DNA of 64,000 nt from Palsa-506 sp963836355 (GTDB lineage Bacteria > Actinomycetota > Actinomycetes > Streptosporangiales > Streptosporangiaceae): positions 372,001-436,000 of the forward strand of contig CAWIJO010000006.1 of NCBI GenBank assembly GCA_963836355.1, written 5' to 3'. The position numbers were made by a program, and so were the translations under genes. This document shows positions 44,981 through 53,968 of the stretch, piece after piece. The notes beneath the pieces were generated by a model. That model had not been told where the DNA came from. It saw nothing but the letters and a program-made list of their open reading frames with translations, and made no database searches. Every line of letters starts with the position of its first letter. The first letter of the stretch is position 1.

Positions 44981-46555
44981 ATGAGTAGCGGCGACGATGG
45001 CGCGCCGGGCGAGGATCCGCCGCCGGGGGGACGGCGCTACCCGCCAGGCGGGCGAGGTGGCAGGTCTGCGGAATCAGGCGATACGCGGCAAGTACCCGGG
45101 CCGAGGCCCGGTTTTTACCCGGCCGGCGCCTCCCGGCCCGCCGGCGGGCGCCGCCGGAGCAGTCCCGCCGTCGCCCAGCAGCAGCTGATGGCCAGGATAT
45201 CCGCGGGCCGCAAGGCGCGGCAGCAGCGCGCGGTGGCTGTCGCGTGCGGCACGGTGTCGGCGCTTGTGCTGCTGATCGCCGGGAGTGCCTGGGCGCTCAG
45301 CAGCTACGTCAACGGCCATATCGGGCGGGTTAACGCGGGCACCGCCGGGACGCCGTCCAGCGGGCCGCTGAACATCCTGGTGGCCGGCGTCGACCTGCGC
45401 TCGGGCCTGACCAGGTCACAGCAGGCCAGGCTGCATGTTGGCGCTGACACCAGCACGAACTCGGACACCATGATGATCGTGCACGTGCCCGCCGATCACG
45501 CCGGCGTGTCCGTGGTCAGCCTGCCGCGTGACTCCTGGGTCGCCATCCCCGGGCACGGCATGAACAAGATCAACGCGGCGTTCGGGCTCGGCGGCCCGAA
45601 GCTGATGGTGGCGACCGTGGAACAGGACACCGGGCTGACCATCAACGACTACATCGAGGTGAACTTCCTCGGTTTCGTCAAAGTGATCAACGCCCTCGGC
45701 GGGGTGAACATCTGCCTGCCTTACCCGGTGGACGACCCGTACAGCGGCCTGCGCATGGCCGCGGGCAGGCATCACGTGCACGGGCTGGCGGCGCTCGAGT
45801 TCGCCCGGGACCGGCATTCGTTCGCGCTGTCGGACCTGGCCAGGATCAGCAACCAGCAGCAGTTGCTTTCGTCGATGCTGAGCGAGGCGATCAGCTCGGG
45901 CACCATCGCCAACCCGGTCCGGCTGTCGTCATTCCTCAGCGCGGCGTCCGCCGCGGTCAAGGTCGATCAGCGGCTCAACGTGACCAGCCTCGCCGACCAG
46001 CTGCGCGGCATCTCCGCCAGCCGGGTCACGTTCACGACAGTGCCGGTAGCGAGCACCAGCTACCTGACCCCGACCGGCCAGCTGGCAGTCCAATGGGACA
46101 GCCAGGCGGCGGCGAAGCTCTTCGCTGCGCTCAAGGCGGACAAGTCACTGGTCCGGCCGCACAGGCGACAGCCTGGGCGGGCGCGGCCCGGGCCGCAGCG
46201 GAGCCAGGTGTCGGTGGACGTCTACAACGGGACGCTGATCGGCGGCCTGTCGGCGACCACCGGCCAGCAGCTTTCGCAGCTCGGCTTCAAAGTGCACCGG
46301 GCCGGGCTGTCCTGGTCGGCCAGTGACCTCAGCCAGACGCTGATCGAGTACCCGCCGGGGATGCGGGCGTCGGCCCGGGTCGTCCGGAAAGTGCTGCCGG
46401 GCGCCATGCTGCAGGAGGTGACCAGGCTGGCCAGGGTCCGGATCGTGCTCGGCACGAACGGGCACCAGGTCACCGGGTCCCCGACGGGTTCAGCAGGCCA
46501 GGGTGCAGCCACCCCCGGCCAGCACAAGACAGCCGCGCAGGACGCCTGCAGGTAA
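44981..46555 (+). CDS. LytR-CpsA-Psr (LCP) family protein with LytR_C domain
   Basis: 524 residues: a disordered Gly/Arg-rich cytoplasmic part (1-75), one membrane helix (AVACGTVSALVLLIAGSAWAL), the LCP domain (LNILVAGVD, NSDTMMIVHV, SLPRDSWVAIPGH, KINAAFGLGG, the helix EVNFLGFVKVINALGGV, and EFARDRHS), then a C-terminal LytR_C domain (VSVDVYNGTLIGGLS). LCP enzymes transfer glycopolymers such as teichoic acids or arabinogalactan-like chains to peptidoglycan outside the membrane. The Asp and Arg of the phosphate-binding site are present. Confidence 0.93.
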   Translation: MSSGDDGAPGEDPPPGGRRYPPGGRGGRSAESGDTRQVPGPRPGFYPAGASRPAGGRRRSSPAVAQQQLMARISAGRKARQQRAVAVACGTVSALVLLIAGSAWALSSYVNGHIGRVNAGTAGTPSSGPLNILVAGVDLRSGLTRSQQARLHVGADTSTNSDTMMIVHVPADHAGVSVVSLPRDSWVAIPGHGMNKINAAFGLGGPKLMVATVEQDTGLTINDYIEVNFLGFVKVINALGGVNICLPYPVDDPYSGLRMAAGRHHVHGLAALEFARDRHSFALSDLARISNQQQLLSSMLSEAISSGTIANPVRLSSFLSAASAAVKVDQRLNVTSLADQLRGISASRVTFTTVPVASTSYLTPTGQLAVQWDSQAAAKLFAALKADKSLVRPHRRQPGRARPGPQRSQVSVDVYNGTLIGGLSATTGQQLSQLGFKVHRAGLSWSASDLSQTLIEYPPGMRASARVVRKVLPGAMLQEVTRLARVRIVLGTNGHQVTGSPTGSAGQGAATPGQHKTAAQDACR

Positions 46556-46628
46556 AGCGGACTTCAGCAGCTGGCCAAGATTTGGCTCGGATTTGCCCCG
46601 GCCGGGGATCGGCCCAGCCGGGATTGGC

Positions 46629-47117
46629 CTAGCCGGCCTCCGGCGGGGATTCCTCGGTCGGCGGCGCCGGCGGCGGGTCGGCCGCGGCTGGCGGGAAGCC
46701 CTCAGACTCCGGCATAGCCTGGGGCGCTGCGGCAGCCTGCGGCTCCGGCGCAGCCGGAGACTCGGGGGCAGCCGGAGACTCGGGGGCAGCCGGAGACTCG
46801 GGGGCAGCCGAAGACTCGGGGGCAGCCGAAGACTCGGGAGCAGCCGCGGTGTCCGTTGGCTCCCGCGCCAGGCTGATCTCATGCTCGGCCTCGTGACTGC
46901 GGATCTCGGTTACCAGCCGGTCGATCTCGGCCGCAGTGTCCCCGGTGCCCCGGCCGGTGCGGTCCGCGTAGACAATCGCGCCCAGGTTGCGGAGCATGGC
47001 ATCGCCGCGCCGCTTAGCCTGCGCCTGGTCAAACTTGACCTTGCTGTCGCGAGCAGTCTCCTGCGTCTTCTGCGCGATCTGGGTGGCCTGCGCCCTGACC
47101 TTGTCCATCAAGCCCAT
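46629..47117 (-). CDS. Small helical protein with an AAPES-type repeat tail
   Basis: 163 residues from the ATG at 47117, with GGAGG 5 bp upstream. The N-terminal 70 residues are a charged helix (DKVRAQATQIAQKTQETARD, FDQAQAKRRGDAMLRNLGAI) followed by ADRTGRGTGDTAAEIDRLVTEI, a pattern I know from small conserved actinobacterial proteins without function. The tail is six-residue units (PESPAA) encoded by 18-bp tandem repeats at about 46752-46850. It diverges from the DedA gene about 100 bp away. Confidence 0.72.
   Translation of the reverse strand: MGLMDKVRAQATQIAQKTQETARDSKVKFDQAQAKRRGDAMLRNLGAIVYADRTGRGTGDTAAEIDRLVTEIRSHEAEHEISLAREPTDTAAAPESSAAPESSAAPESPAAPESPAAPESPAAPEPQAAAAPQAMPESEGFPPAAADPPPAPPTEESPPEAG
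46752..46850. repeat. 18-bp in-frame tandem repeats
   Basis: About five units of GACTCGGGGGCAGCCGGA or a one-base variant encode the PESPAA repeats of the overlapping minus-strand gene. Confidence 0.8.
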
Positions 47118-47221
47118 CTCTGCCTCCGTGTCCGGCTGGCGCCTCAACCGCAGCATAGGCCCGGGACGCATGCTGCGGCGACGTACCGGCCAGTGCCCCG
47201 GATGCGGTACAACAGGGTGCC

Positions 47222-47872
47222 ATGGAGCACCTTCTGAGTCAGGCCGGCTACAGCGCGATCGCAGTCCTGGGGTTTCTCGAGGCATGCTGCCTCCCGATCC
47301 CTTCGGAGATCACCTTCGGATTCGCCGGCTTCCTTGCCTACCAGGGTCACCTCAACGTCGTGCTCGTGATCGTCATCGGATCGCTCGCCGAGCTGGCCGG
47401 CTCCTTCGTTTCCTACGGCGTGGGCCGGCTGGGCGGCCGCGAGGCAGTCGAGCGGGCAGGCAAGTACCTGCTGCTCTCGAAGGCCGACGTGCAGCGAGCC
47501 GAGAACTTCTTCACCGGCCGCGGCGAGTTCGCCGTGGCCATCGGCCGGGCGCTGCCGGTGCTCCGGGCGTTCACCTCACTCGTGGCCGGCTTCGTCGAGG
47601 TGCCGGTGCTCCAATTCGGCGCGCTCAGCCTGCTCGGCACGGTGGTCTATGTCACCGCGATCACCCTGGTCGGATACGGGGCAGGCAGCGCCTGGAACAG
47701 CATCGCGCACTACATCGCGATCGGCGGCTACGCGATCGTGGCCATCGTGGTGATCGCGGTAGCCGCGTTCATCATCTACCGGCTGCGGGAACTCAGGCAG
47801 GAAGCCGCCGCCAGGCGCGAGAGCGCCGGGACGGACGCCGCCGAGGACAGGCGCCCGACCCCCTCCGCGTAG
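47222..47872 (+). CDS. DedA family membrane protein
   Basis: 216 residues. The signature GFLEACCLPIPSEITFGFAGF, the glycine-rich SLAELAGSFVSYGVGRLGGRE and FTGRGEFAVAIGRALPVLRAF with its conserved Arg are those of DedA/VTT proteins, which act as lipid (undecaprenyl phosphate or phospholipid) flippases. Four or five membrane segments. The stop codon lies in a 15-bp unit (TCCGCGTAGCCAGCC) that is repeated directly after it. Confidence 0.93.
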   Translation: MEHLLSQAGYSAIAVLGFLEACCLPIPSEITFGFAGFLAYQGHLNVVLVIVIGSLAELAGSFVSYGVGRLGGREAVERAGKYLLLSKADVQRAENFFTGRGEFAVAIGRALPVLRAFTSLVAGFVEVPVLQFGALSLLGTVVYVTAITLVGYGAGSAWNSIAHYIAIGGYAIVAIVVIAVAAFIIYRLRELRQEAAARRESAGTDAAEDRRPTPSA

Positions 47873-47917
47873 CCAGCCTCCGCGTAGCCAGCCTCCGGGC
47901 GATTAGCCCTCGACTGA

Positions 47918-49165
47918 CTAATCTGTCAGCGCCTGGTAGACCAGCTGGCGCAGCTGCGGGCGGATCCGGTAGCTGCTCGACGGCAGCAGCTGGGTGAAGA
48001 ACGAGGCGGTCAGCCCGGCCTCCGGGTCCACCCAGAAGGCCGTGCTGGCCGCGCCGCCCCAGGAATACTCCCCCGCCGAGCAGATCGCCTGGCCGGCCAC
48101 GGGGTCGATGACTACGGCGAACCCCAGGCCGAACCCGATGCCGCGGAAGGGCGCTTCTGCGTACAGGGGCCGCCCGAAAGTCTCCAGGTCCGCCCCGCCG
48201 GGCAGGTGGTTGCGGGTCATGTAGGCCACCGTCCGCGGGCCGAGCAGCCGCACGCCGTCCAGTTCCCCGGCCGGGCTGCCCGGCCGGTCCAGCAGCAGCT
48301 GCGTGAACCGGTGATAGTCGGCCGCGGTCGAGATGAGGCCGCCACCGCCGCCGAGGTACCGCGGGCGGGCTTCCGCCACCTTCGCCAGCGCGTCTAGCCG
48401 GGCTGCCTTGCCGTCCGGTCCGCGGGTGTACAGGGCGGCCAGCCGCCCTGCATCGTCCGCCTCGACGTGGAAGGCCGTATCGGTCATGCCCAGCGGGCCG
48501 AGAATGCGGGCGGCAAAGAACTCATCCAGGGTCTGCCCGGATGCCACTTCGACGACACGGCCGAGTACGTCGGTCGCCACCGAGTAATTCCACTCGGCTC
48601 CGGGCTGAAACAATAGCGGCAGGCCGGCCCACACATCGCAGCACTGGGCCAGGTCCAGGCCACCCGGGCTGCCCCACTCGAAGCCGGCCGCCCGGTACTG
48701 CGCGTCGACCGGGTGCACCCGGTGGAATCCGTAGGTGAGCCCGGCCGTGTGCGTCAGCAGGTGCCAGATCCGAACCGGCTCGACGGCAGGCACCAGCACC
48801 GGCTTGATGTCTGAGCCGCCCGAATAAACGCGGGCATCCGCGAACGAGGGAATGAAATCGCGCACCGGGTCGGACAGCTCGAAAGCGCCCTCCTCGTACA
48901 GGATCATCGCGGCGACCGAGGTAACCGGCTTCGTCATCGAGTAGATCCGCCAGAGCGTGTCGGTTTCCACCGGCAGGCCAGCCTGAACGTCCCGCTGGCC
49001 GTAACCCGATACATGCGCGAGCCGACCAGCCCTGCTGACCGTGATCAGCCAGCCAGGCAGCCGCCCGTCGTCGACGTAGCGGGCGAAATGCCGGTCGATC
49101 CGCTGCAGCCGCCGTGGGTCGAGGCCGACCTCGCCAGGGTCGACTTCCGCCTTCAGCCCGGTCAT
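47918..49165 (-). CDS. Serine hydrolase, beta-lactamase/penicillin-binding-like (class C fold)
   Basis: 415 residues. The active-site SxxK is SMTK in TLWRIYSMTKPVTSVAAMIL (near residue 79-82). The second motif Tyr is likely in WNYSVATDVLG, and the third region is near YSWGGAAST. No signal peptide, so probably cytoplasmic. Members of this family include esterases and D-aminopeptidases; the substrate is unknown. An ATG start is used; it is convergent with the DedA gene. Confidence 0.92.
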   Translation of the reverse strand: MTGLKAEVDPGEVGLDPRRLQRIDRHFARYVDDGRLPGWLITVSRAGRLAHVSGYGQRDVQAGLPVETDTLWRIYSMTKPVTSVAAMILYEEGAFELSDPVRDFIPSFADARVYSGGSDIKPVLVPAVEPVRIWHLLTHTAGLTYGFHRVHPVDAQYRAAGFEWGSPGGLDLAQCCDVWAGLPLLFQPGAEWNYSVATDVLGRVVEVASGQTLDEFFAARILGPLGMTDTAFHVEADDAGRLAALYTRGPDGKAARLDALAKVAEARPRYLGGGGGLISTAADYHRFTQLLLDRPGSPAGELDGVRLLGPRTVAYMTRNHLPGGADLETFGRPLYAEAPFRGIGFGLGFAVVIDPVAGQAICSAGEYSWGGAASTAFWVDPEAGLTASFFTQLLPSSSYRIRPQLRQLVYQALTD

Positions 49166-49254
49166 CCCGCCACCTTTCCGGCCGCCACCGGGGCAGCATC
49201 CTGCCTCGATCTTCCAGCCCGGGACCGCCTGGGTCCAGCAGCCGCCCGGACAGC

Positions 49255-49291
49255 AAAAAGGGCCGCGACCGGTGGTAGCCAGTCAGCGGCC
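49255..49291 (-). terminator. Intrinsic terminator after the 49349 gene
   Basis: Read on the minus strand, GGCCGC pairs with GCGGCC around a loop that can form an extra stem (ACTGG/CCACCGGT region), followed immediately by a run of five T. It ends transcription of the small membrane protein gene before the hydrolase gene. Confidence 0.72.
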
Positions 49292-49348
49292 GCCTGCAAT
49301 TGCGCTCCCCGCCGGCTCTCGCGCTCCGGCAGGGGAGCAACTCGACGG

Positions 49349-49759
49349 CTAGTTCCGGTCGGTCATGCTGCCGGTGGACGGGCGCGGCTTGGTGTACTTC
49401 TCCGGGTACCGTTTCTGGGCCGCCGTGATCAGCGGGACGGCCGTGATCACGTCATCTCTGCCTTGCTTGCGGCCGGCCGCCCAGGTCGCCGCGTCCTGCG
49501 CCAGCTGGGCAGCGCGTGCCCTGGCGCGGGCCGCGTCATCCTGCCAGTGCCGCAACTCCCTGCGCCACTCCGACTCAAGGCGGGCGATGGTCGCCGAGGC
49601 CCGCCGCAGCGTGATTCCCCACGCTGCGACTGCAGCGACTACTGCCCAGGCGATCGTGGTTAGCGTGGCCAAGGATCCAGCTCGCTTTCTGGCAGCGCCA
49701 GCGCCGCGCTCGTGATCGGGCTGATTTCGCAGCTGAAACGGCTGACGGGCCGCTTGCAT
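49349..49759 (-). CDS. Small membrane protein with coiled coil, unknown function
   Basis: Up to 136 residues. One membrane segment (LATLTTIAWAVVAAVAAWGI) is followed by a long charged helix (ATIARLESEWRRELRHWQDD, ARARARAAQLAQDAATW) and a C-terminal Pro/Lys-rich end. No family recognised. The true start may be a codon or more inside the first 25 residues. A clear terminator lies downstream, supporting that this is a real gene. Confidence 0.6.
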   Translation of the reverse strand: MQAARQPFQLRNQPDHERGAGAARKRAGSLATLTTIAWAVVAAVAAWGITLRRASATIARLESEWRRELRHWQDDAARARARAAQLAQDAATWAAGRKQGRDDVITAVPLITAAQKRYPEKYTKPRPSTGSMTDRN

Positions 49760-50324
49760 CTGCTCCTTGCGGAGGTACTCTGGATCATGCCTTGACTCCT
49801 GTATGCCGTTGCCGTATCGGACGGAGCTTGGTTACCAGCTGGGCCAGCGGGGCCTTACCGCCGGCCCAGCTTTGTGTGAGAGCCCAGGATCATGGACCTG
49901 CCAGGCGGCCGGTCGATCCTGAATCGGCTCATGCGGCGGCGCGCGGGCCCGCCGGCCCGAGCATTGCTGCCTATCGGCACGGCGAGCCGGGCGCGGTCGA
50001 TGCCTCTGGCCAATGCGAGCTAGCCCCGGCCGTCCGCCAGAAGCAAAAGGCAGGAGCACCATCTGGTCGCTCCGCCCGCCGATCATGGCGCGGCCCCCCT
50101 CCCCAAGGGGATTGGCCTTCACCATTAATTCAACGGCACACCAGGCTAAAGTGCAAGGTGCACCGATGCTTGCACCGAAAATTGCCCGGCCATACTTCAC
50201 ATAAGATCAATGACGCCCCTACACTGCAATTGAGTCACACGTTGGCGAAGCCCAAGAATGCGCCTCCGCTGGCGAGTCGCGTCATGCTCCAGTTATCTGC
50301 CTGATCCCGAGGGGAGCCGGACGG
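49760..50324. other. Intergenic region upstream of the XRE regulator
   Basis: No supported gene. The stretch 50110-50290 is AT-richer than the rest (TTAATTCAAC, TTCACATAAGATCAAT) and likely contains promoter sequences for the XRE gene. Confidence 0.5.
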
Positions 50325-51197
50325 GTGCCCGCTCATGGCAGCCCGATCGTCCGTCGTCGTCGGCTCGCCGCCGAACTGCGCCGGCTCCGCGAGCGCGCCG
50401 GTTTCACCGGAGACGAGGTCGCCGACCGCCTCGGCTGGTCCGCATCCAAGATCAGCCGCATCGAGCTGCACCGCACCGGCATCAAGGAAGCCGACCTAGA
50501 GCGGGTCCTGGATCTCTATGGCGTCGAGGGACCGCATCGTGCCGACTTGCTTGCGCTCGGCCGTGAGCCTCGCAAGAAAGACTGGCTGGAGACTGTCAGC
50601 GCTAGCCTGCCTATCGACTACGCCGCCTTCCTCGACGCTGAGGCGGCCGCGCACTCGGTCCTGACCTGGGAGCCCCAGGTCGTGCCTGGCCTGCTGCAGA
50701 CGGAAGAATACATGCGAGCGGTGATGGGCAACGTGCGCGTCATGTTCCAGCTACCGCCTGCCGATCTCGAACGGCGAGTGGAAATCCGGCTGCTGCGCCA
50801 GCAGGTACTGCACCGTCAACCGCCGCTGCTGCTCGATGTAGTCATTGACGAATCAGTTCTGCACAGGCGGCTGGGCGACTCCCAGGTAATGCGCCGCCAG
50901 CTTGAGTCCATGGCAGCTTCAGCAGAGCTGCCGAACGTAGAACTCCGAATACTGCCGCTGGCCGGAAACCGTCTCATCGGAACCAGCGCATTCACCTATC
51001 TGACGTTTCCCGAGTTCCGCGACGTGCCGCTGCCTGACATGGTCACCGTCGAGCATCTCACCGGGACTTACTCTGCCGAGTCCGAGGACGAGACGAACAA
51101 GTACCGGGTCACCTTCAGCGCGCTACAGAGCTGGTCCCTGACGCCCCGCAAATCACGCAAGCTACTGACTGACGTGGCCCGGGATTTCTGGGCCTAG
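50325..51197 (+). CDS. XRE-family helix-turn-helix regulator with DUF5753 domain
   Basis: 290 residues from GTG. N-terminal HTH: LRRLRERAGFTGDEVADRLG, WSASKISRIELHRTGI. The C-terminal DUF5753 domain (YAAFLDAEAAAHSVLTWEPQ, VPGLLQTEEYMRAVM, ELPNVELRILPL, FTYLTFPEF) is typical of the large actinomycete family that usually pairs with a small DUF397 protein; some pairs behave like toxin-antitoxin modules or control development. Here the DUF397 gene follows on the opposite strand. Confidence 0.92.
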   Translation: MPAHGSPIVRRRRLAAELRRLRERAGFTGDEVADRLGWSASKISRIELHRTGIKEADLERVLDLYGVEGPHRADLLALGREPRKKDWLETVSASLPIDYAAFLDAEAAAHSVLTWEPQVVPGLLQTEEYMRAVMGNVRVMFQLPPADLERRVEIRLLRQQVLHRQPPLLLDVVIDESVLHRRLGDSQVMRRQLESMAASAELPNVELRILPLAGNRLIGTSAFTYLTFPEFRDVPLPDMVTVEHLTGTYSAESEDETNKYRVTFSALQSWSLTPRKSRKLLTDVARDFWA

Positions 51198-51218
51198 CGC
51201 ACGCCGCCCCGGGATACG

Positions 51219-51518
51219 TCAGATCGAGTCGAATTTTCCGCCCTTCGTCCCGGACAGGAACGCAGTCCACTCCGCTCTGGTGAAGAGCAGGACCGGACCT
51301 GCCCCCCGGTCCTTAGTATCCCGGACTCCGACTCGGTCACCTGGCAGGCCGGCAATCTCGACGCAATTGCCGGCATAGTTACTCCACGAACTCTTCCGCC
51401 ATGCGGCAGCATTGATCTCTGCGGGATTTACCGGCTGATTTCCGTGATCGCAGAAACTGCGTACGGGCCGGCCGAAGATGGTCATGGGATACGGTCGCAT
51501 TCTTTCTGATCTCGCCAT
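51219..51518 (-). CDS. DUF397 protein
   Basis: 99 residues. The DUF397 core is INAAAWRKSSWSNYAGNCVE, then IAGLPGDRVGVRDTKD and FTRAEWTAFL. The conserved WRKSSxS and NCVE are intact. The N-terminal 20 residues are unusual, so an ATG at 51485 is a possible start. It is convergent with the XRE/DUF5753 gene 21 bp away, whereas such pairs are normally in tandem. Confidence 0.88.
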   Translation of the reverse strand: MARSERMRPYPMTIFGRPVRSFCDHGNQPVNPAEINAAAWRKSSWSNYAGNCVEIAGLPGDRVGVRDTKDRGAGPVLLFTRAEWTAFLSGTKGGKFDSI

Positions 51519-51832
51519 GTTCTCGCCATGGTCGCGGTGCGTAAGTGGCTACTCCCAGCAGGCTCGGCGGATCGGGGAGCCTGCAGACTCGCCAGGCCGC
51601 GGCGATGATCACGAGCCAGTGCTGTAATGGCAGTAACTTAGCGCCTGCGGATACCTGGCGTCATGGAGGTAGCGATGAATGTCGGGAATCTTGCCTGCGG
51701 CTGACTAGCCGGCTCGCCGGGCAGGCGGCCGGACAGGGCGGACCGCCGGTGAGTACCTATGGCCGCAGGCATGAGCACCGCTTGGCCCGTTTCAGAAATG
51801 TCCTTGATCCGGGTTTCCGGGGAGCACCCGGG
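51519..51832. other. Intergenic region without a recognised gene
   Basis: About 310 bp between the DUF397 start and the end of the YceI-like gene. I see no ribosome site with a conserved frame and no strong palindrome; it presumably holds the DUF397 promoter. Confidence 0.5.
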
Positions 51833-52378
51833 CTATCCGTGGGAATGGACGAACCGGGCAACGACCGAGCCCGCTGCCTCCTTGGCGGCGATGCCCATGG
51901 GACTCCAGGTCATGCCGAAGAGGGTACGGTCCACCACGAGCTCGGCCCGGAGCGTGACTGCACCGGGGCCGATGTCCTCGGCCCGGGCAGTGAAGGCGAC
52001 CGGCTCACTGTGCCCTGCGGCCTGCAGGGTTCCGCGCATGGCGATCTCACCATCAGTGCCTGGCCTGGCCTCGGCAACGCTGAGTACGACCGTGGGGTGC
52101 TGCTCGGCGTCGAAGAAGTCGGCGGAGCGCAGGTGCTTGTCCCGCTGCTTGTTCCTAGTACTCAGCGAGCCGGCGCGCATCGTGAGGTGTCCGGAGACCG
52201 AACCGTCCGGCGCTACCGTGCCCGCGCCCTCGAGCTGCTCGAACGTGCCACGGACGGTGACCGCGCGCCAGAAATGCTTGACCCGGAACTCCACGGTGGA
52301 CTTTGCCGGGTCGAGCGACCACTGACCCTCCGCCTCGGCACTACGAACCAGTGCATCTAGCGAGTTGATACCAGCCAT
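51833..52378 (-). CDS. YceI family protein
   Basis: 181 residues. A lipocalin-like YceI fold: WSLDPAKSTVEFRVKHFWRA, VRGTFEQLEGAGTV, HLRSADFFDAEQHPTVVLSV and a C-terminal VVDRTLFGMTW. These proteins bind isoprenoid or other apolar ligands. No signal peptide. Last gene of a tight four-gene operon; the start is 2 bp after the DUF1707 stop. Confidence 0.93.
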   Translation of the reverse strand: MAGINSLDALVRSAEAEGQWSLDPAKSTVEFRVKHFWRAVTVRGTFEQLEGAGTVAPDGSVSGHLTMRAGSLSTRNKQRDKHLRSADFFDAEQHPTVVLSVAEARPGTDGEIAMRGTLQAAGHSEPVAFTARAEDIGPGAVTLRAELVVDRTLFGMTWSPMGIAAKEAAGSVVARFVHSHG

Positions 52379-52380
52379 TG

Positions 52381-52827
52381 CTACCTTCCTGCCTGGGTGT
52401 CCGGTATGTAATGCCTGCTCTGGTCCGCCGGATCGAGCCAGACACGCATGACGGTGCCGGAACTCGGATCGCGGAACCGCTCGGTTGTCGGTACCCAGCC
52501 TGGGCCTGGCGCGGCCGACTGCGCGTGCCGCCGCCGTCCTTTCTTGCCGCCGCTGCCGGGACCGGGGCCGGCGCTGGCTCGGGGGCCGCGCCCAGACCGG
52601 TCGAGCCCAGCCGGGTCAAGCTCAGACGGGTCGAGCGGGGGGAGGTCGTGCAGTGCCGTGGCGGCCTCGTCTGCGTAGCCGGCCGCCAGCACGATCTCGG
52701 CCCGGCGGCTGAACTCATCGAGATCGAACCTGCCCAGCGCATAGTGCTCACGCAAGACGGCGACCAGCCGGTCCCGGTCGGCGTCGCCGAAGCGCGAGGC
52801 CGGGCTGCTCGGCGGGCCCTGCTGCAC
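52381..52827 (-). CDS. DUF1707 domain protein
   Basis: 148 residues. The DUF1707 module FGDADRDRLVAVLREHYALG, RFDLDEFSRRAEIVLAA, YADEAATALHDLPPL is complete. A disordered Pro/Gly/Lys linker is followed by a short conserved-looking C-terminal (TVMRVWLDPADQSRHYIPD). No membrane segment. Gaps of only 2 bp to both neighbours show an operon. Confidence 0.92.
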   Translation of the reverse strand: MQQGPPSSPASRFGDADRDRLVAVLREHYALGRFDLDEFSRRAEIVLAAGYADEAATALHDLPPLDPSELDPAGLDRSGRGPRASAGPGPGSGGKKGRRRHAQSAAPGPGWVPTTERFRDPSSGTVMRVWLDPADQSRHYIPDTQAGR

Positions 52828-52829
52828 GG

Positions 52830-53183
52830 CTACGCCGGGCGGGCGACGACGGCGGTGCCGTAGGCCACGATCTCAGTGAGCTGCTGACCCATCTCGGATG
52901 AGTCGAAGCGCATCGAGATGACCGCGTTGCCGCCGAGCAGCCTGGCGTTCTCGATCATCCGGTCCATGGCATGCCGGCGGCTGTCCTCCAGCAGTTCCGT
53001 GTACTGGGTCACCTCGCCCTGCCGCAGCGCCTTGAAGCCGGCGCCGAGGGACTTGGCGACGCCCATGCTGCGGACGACGAGGCCGAAGACGACGCCGAGA
53101 TTCTGCTCGACGGTCATGCCGGTGAGTTCCAGCGCGGTCGTGACGGGGAAGCCGCTCGCTGAGGTCTCGGTCATGCCCGTCAT
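52830..53183 (-). CDS. YbjQ/UPF0145 family protein
   Basis: 117 residues; the ATG overlaps the folE stop. ALELTGMTVEQNLGVVFGLV, then MDRMIENARLLGGNAVISMR and IVAYGTAVV are the YbjQ pattern, a pentameric fold described as heavy-metal binding by similarity. A second in-frame ATG lies three codons in. Partner function to folE unknown. Confidence 0.92.
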   Translation of the reverse strand: MTGMTETSASGFPVTTALELTGMTVEQNLGVVFGLVVRSMGVAKSLGAGFKALRQGEVTQYTELLEDSRRHAMDRMIENARLLGGNAVISMRFDSSEMGQQLTEIVAYGTAVVARPA

Positions 53184-53917
53184 CCTAGGAGCCGACGGCT
53201 CGATAGCGGTGCCGCGGACAGGCCGGCCAGGGTGAAGAACTCCGCGCGGGACCGGCCGTCGGCCCGCAGCGTGCCGAGCATCGACGAGGTCACCGTGGTC
53301 GATCCTGCAGCCCGCACGCCGCGAAGCGTCATGCAGGTGTGCTCCGCCTGAATGACCACGCCGACGCCGCTGGGCTGCAGTTGCTCAGTCAGCCAGTCGG
53401 CGATCTGCTTGGTGAGCCGCTCCTGCACCTGCGGACGGCGGGCGAAATGGCCGACGACCCGGGCGAGCTTGGAAAGGCCGAGGATCCGCTCGCCGGGCAG
53501 GTAACCGACATGGGCCACGCCGATGAACGGCAGCATGTGGTGCTCGCAGAGGCTGTGCACGGGTATTGCCCGGGCGAGGACTAGCTCGTCGTAGCCCTCG
53601 TCGTTGGGGAAGGTAGTGAGGTTGAACGGGCTGGGGCGCAGCAACTCGGCGTACGCACTGGCCATCCGCCGGGGCGTATCACGGAGGCTCTCGGTACGCG
53701 TGTCCATGCCCAGGGCCTGCAGGAAGTCTGCCGCAGCGCGCTCCGCCGCCGCTACGTCGACAGTGTTCCCGTCGGGTACGACGCGCAGCGCCGGCACCGG
53801 CACTGGCAGGTGCCGTTCGGCCGGATGGCCGGCGACGACGCTGGCAGCGCCGCCCATGCTGGCGCCGTCCATGCTGGCGCCATCGATGCTGGCGCCATTG
53901 ATGCTCGCGATGGCCAT
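53180..53917 (-). CDS. folE: GTP cyclohydrolase I
   Basis: 245 residues; makes dihydroneopterin triphosphate, the first step to folate. Core from about residue 57: RAAADFLQALGMDTRTESLR, TPRRMASAYAELL, the zinc site VHSLCEHHMLPFIGVAHVGY, GLSKLARVVGHFARRPQVQE and AEHTCMTLRGV with the second Cys. The first 55 residues are a variable leader with repeated DGASM units encoded by 15-bp repeats, so the real start may be internal. Confidence 0.95.
   Translation of the reverse strand: MAIASINGASIDGASMDGASMGGAASVVAGHPAERHLPVPVPALRVVPDGNTVDVAAAERAAADFLQALGMDTRTESLRDTPRRMASAYAELLRPSPFNLTTFPNDEGYDELVLARAIPVHSLCEHHMLPFIGVAHVGYLPGERILGLSKLARVVGHFARRPQVQERLTKQIADWLTEQLQPSGVGVVIQAEHTCMTLRGVRAAGSTTVTSSMLGTLRADGRSRAEFFTLAGLSAAPLSSRRLLG
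53840..53910. repeat. 15-bp in-frame repeats at the folE 5' end
   Basis: Four units around ATGCTGGCGCCATCG encode the repeated GASMD/GASID stretch near the proposed folE start. Confidence 0.72.
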
Positions 53918-53968
53918 GACGAACTCCTCTCACGACAATGCGGCCAGGAAATGGGAAGGCTGGTGGGT

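Noticed and set aside
49792..50304. 170-codon open frame between the small membrane protein and the XRE gene
   Set aside because: No ribosome site or family pattern, and it continues through the AT-rich promoter-like part.
51545..52360. Open frames antisense to the YceI-like gene
   Set aside because: The minus strand encodes a full conserved YceI protein; the plus-strand frames are shadows.
53679..53968. C-terminal read-through of the DUF2231 frame into the folE region
   Set aside because: The extra Arg-rich residues are out-of-phase folE sequence caused by the frameshift.
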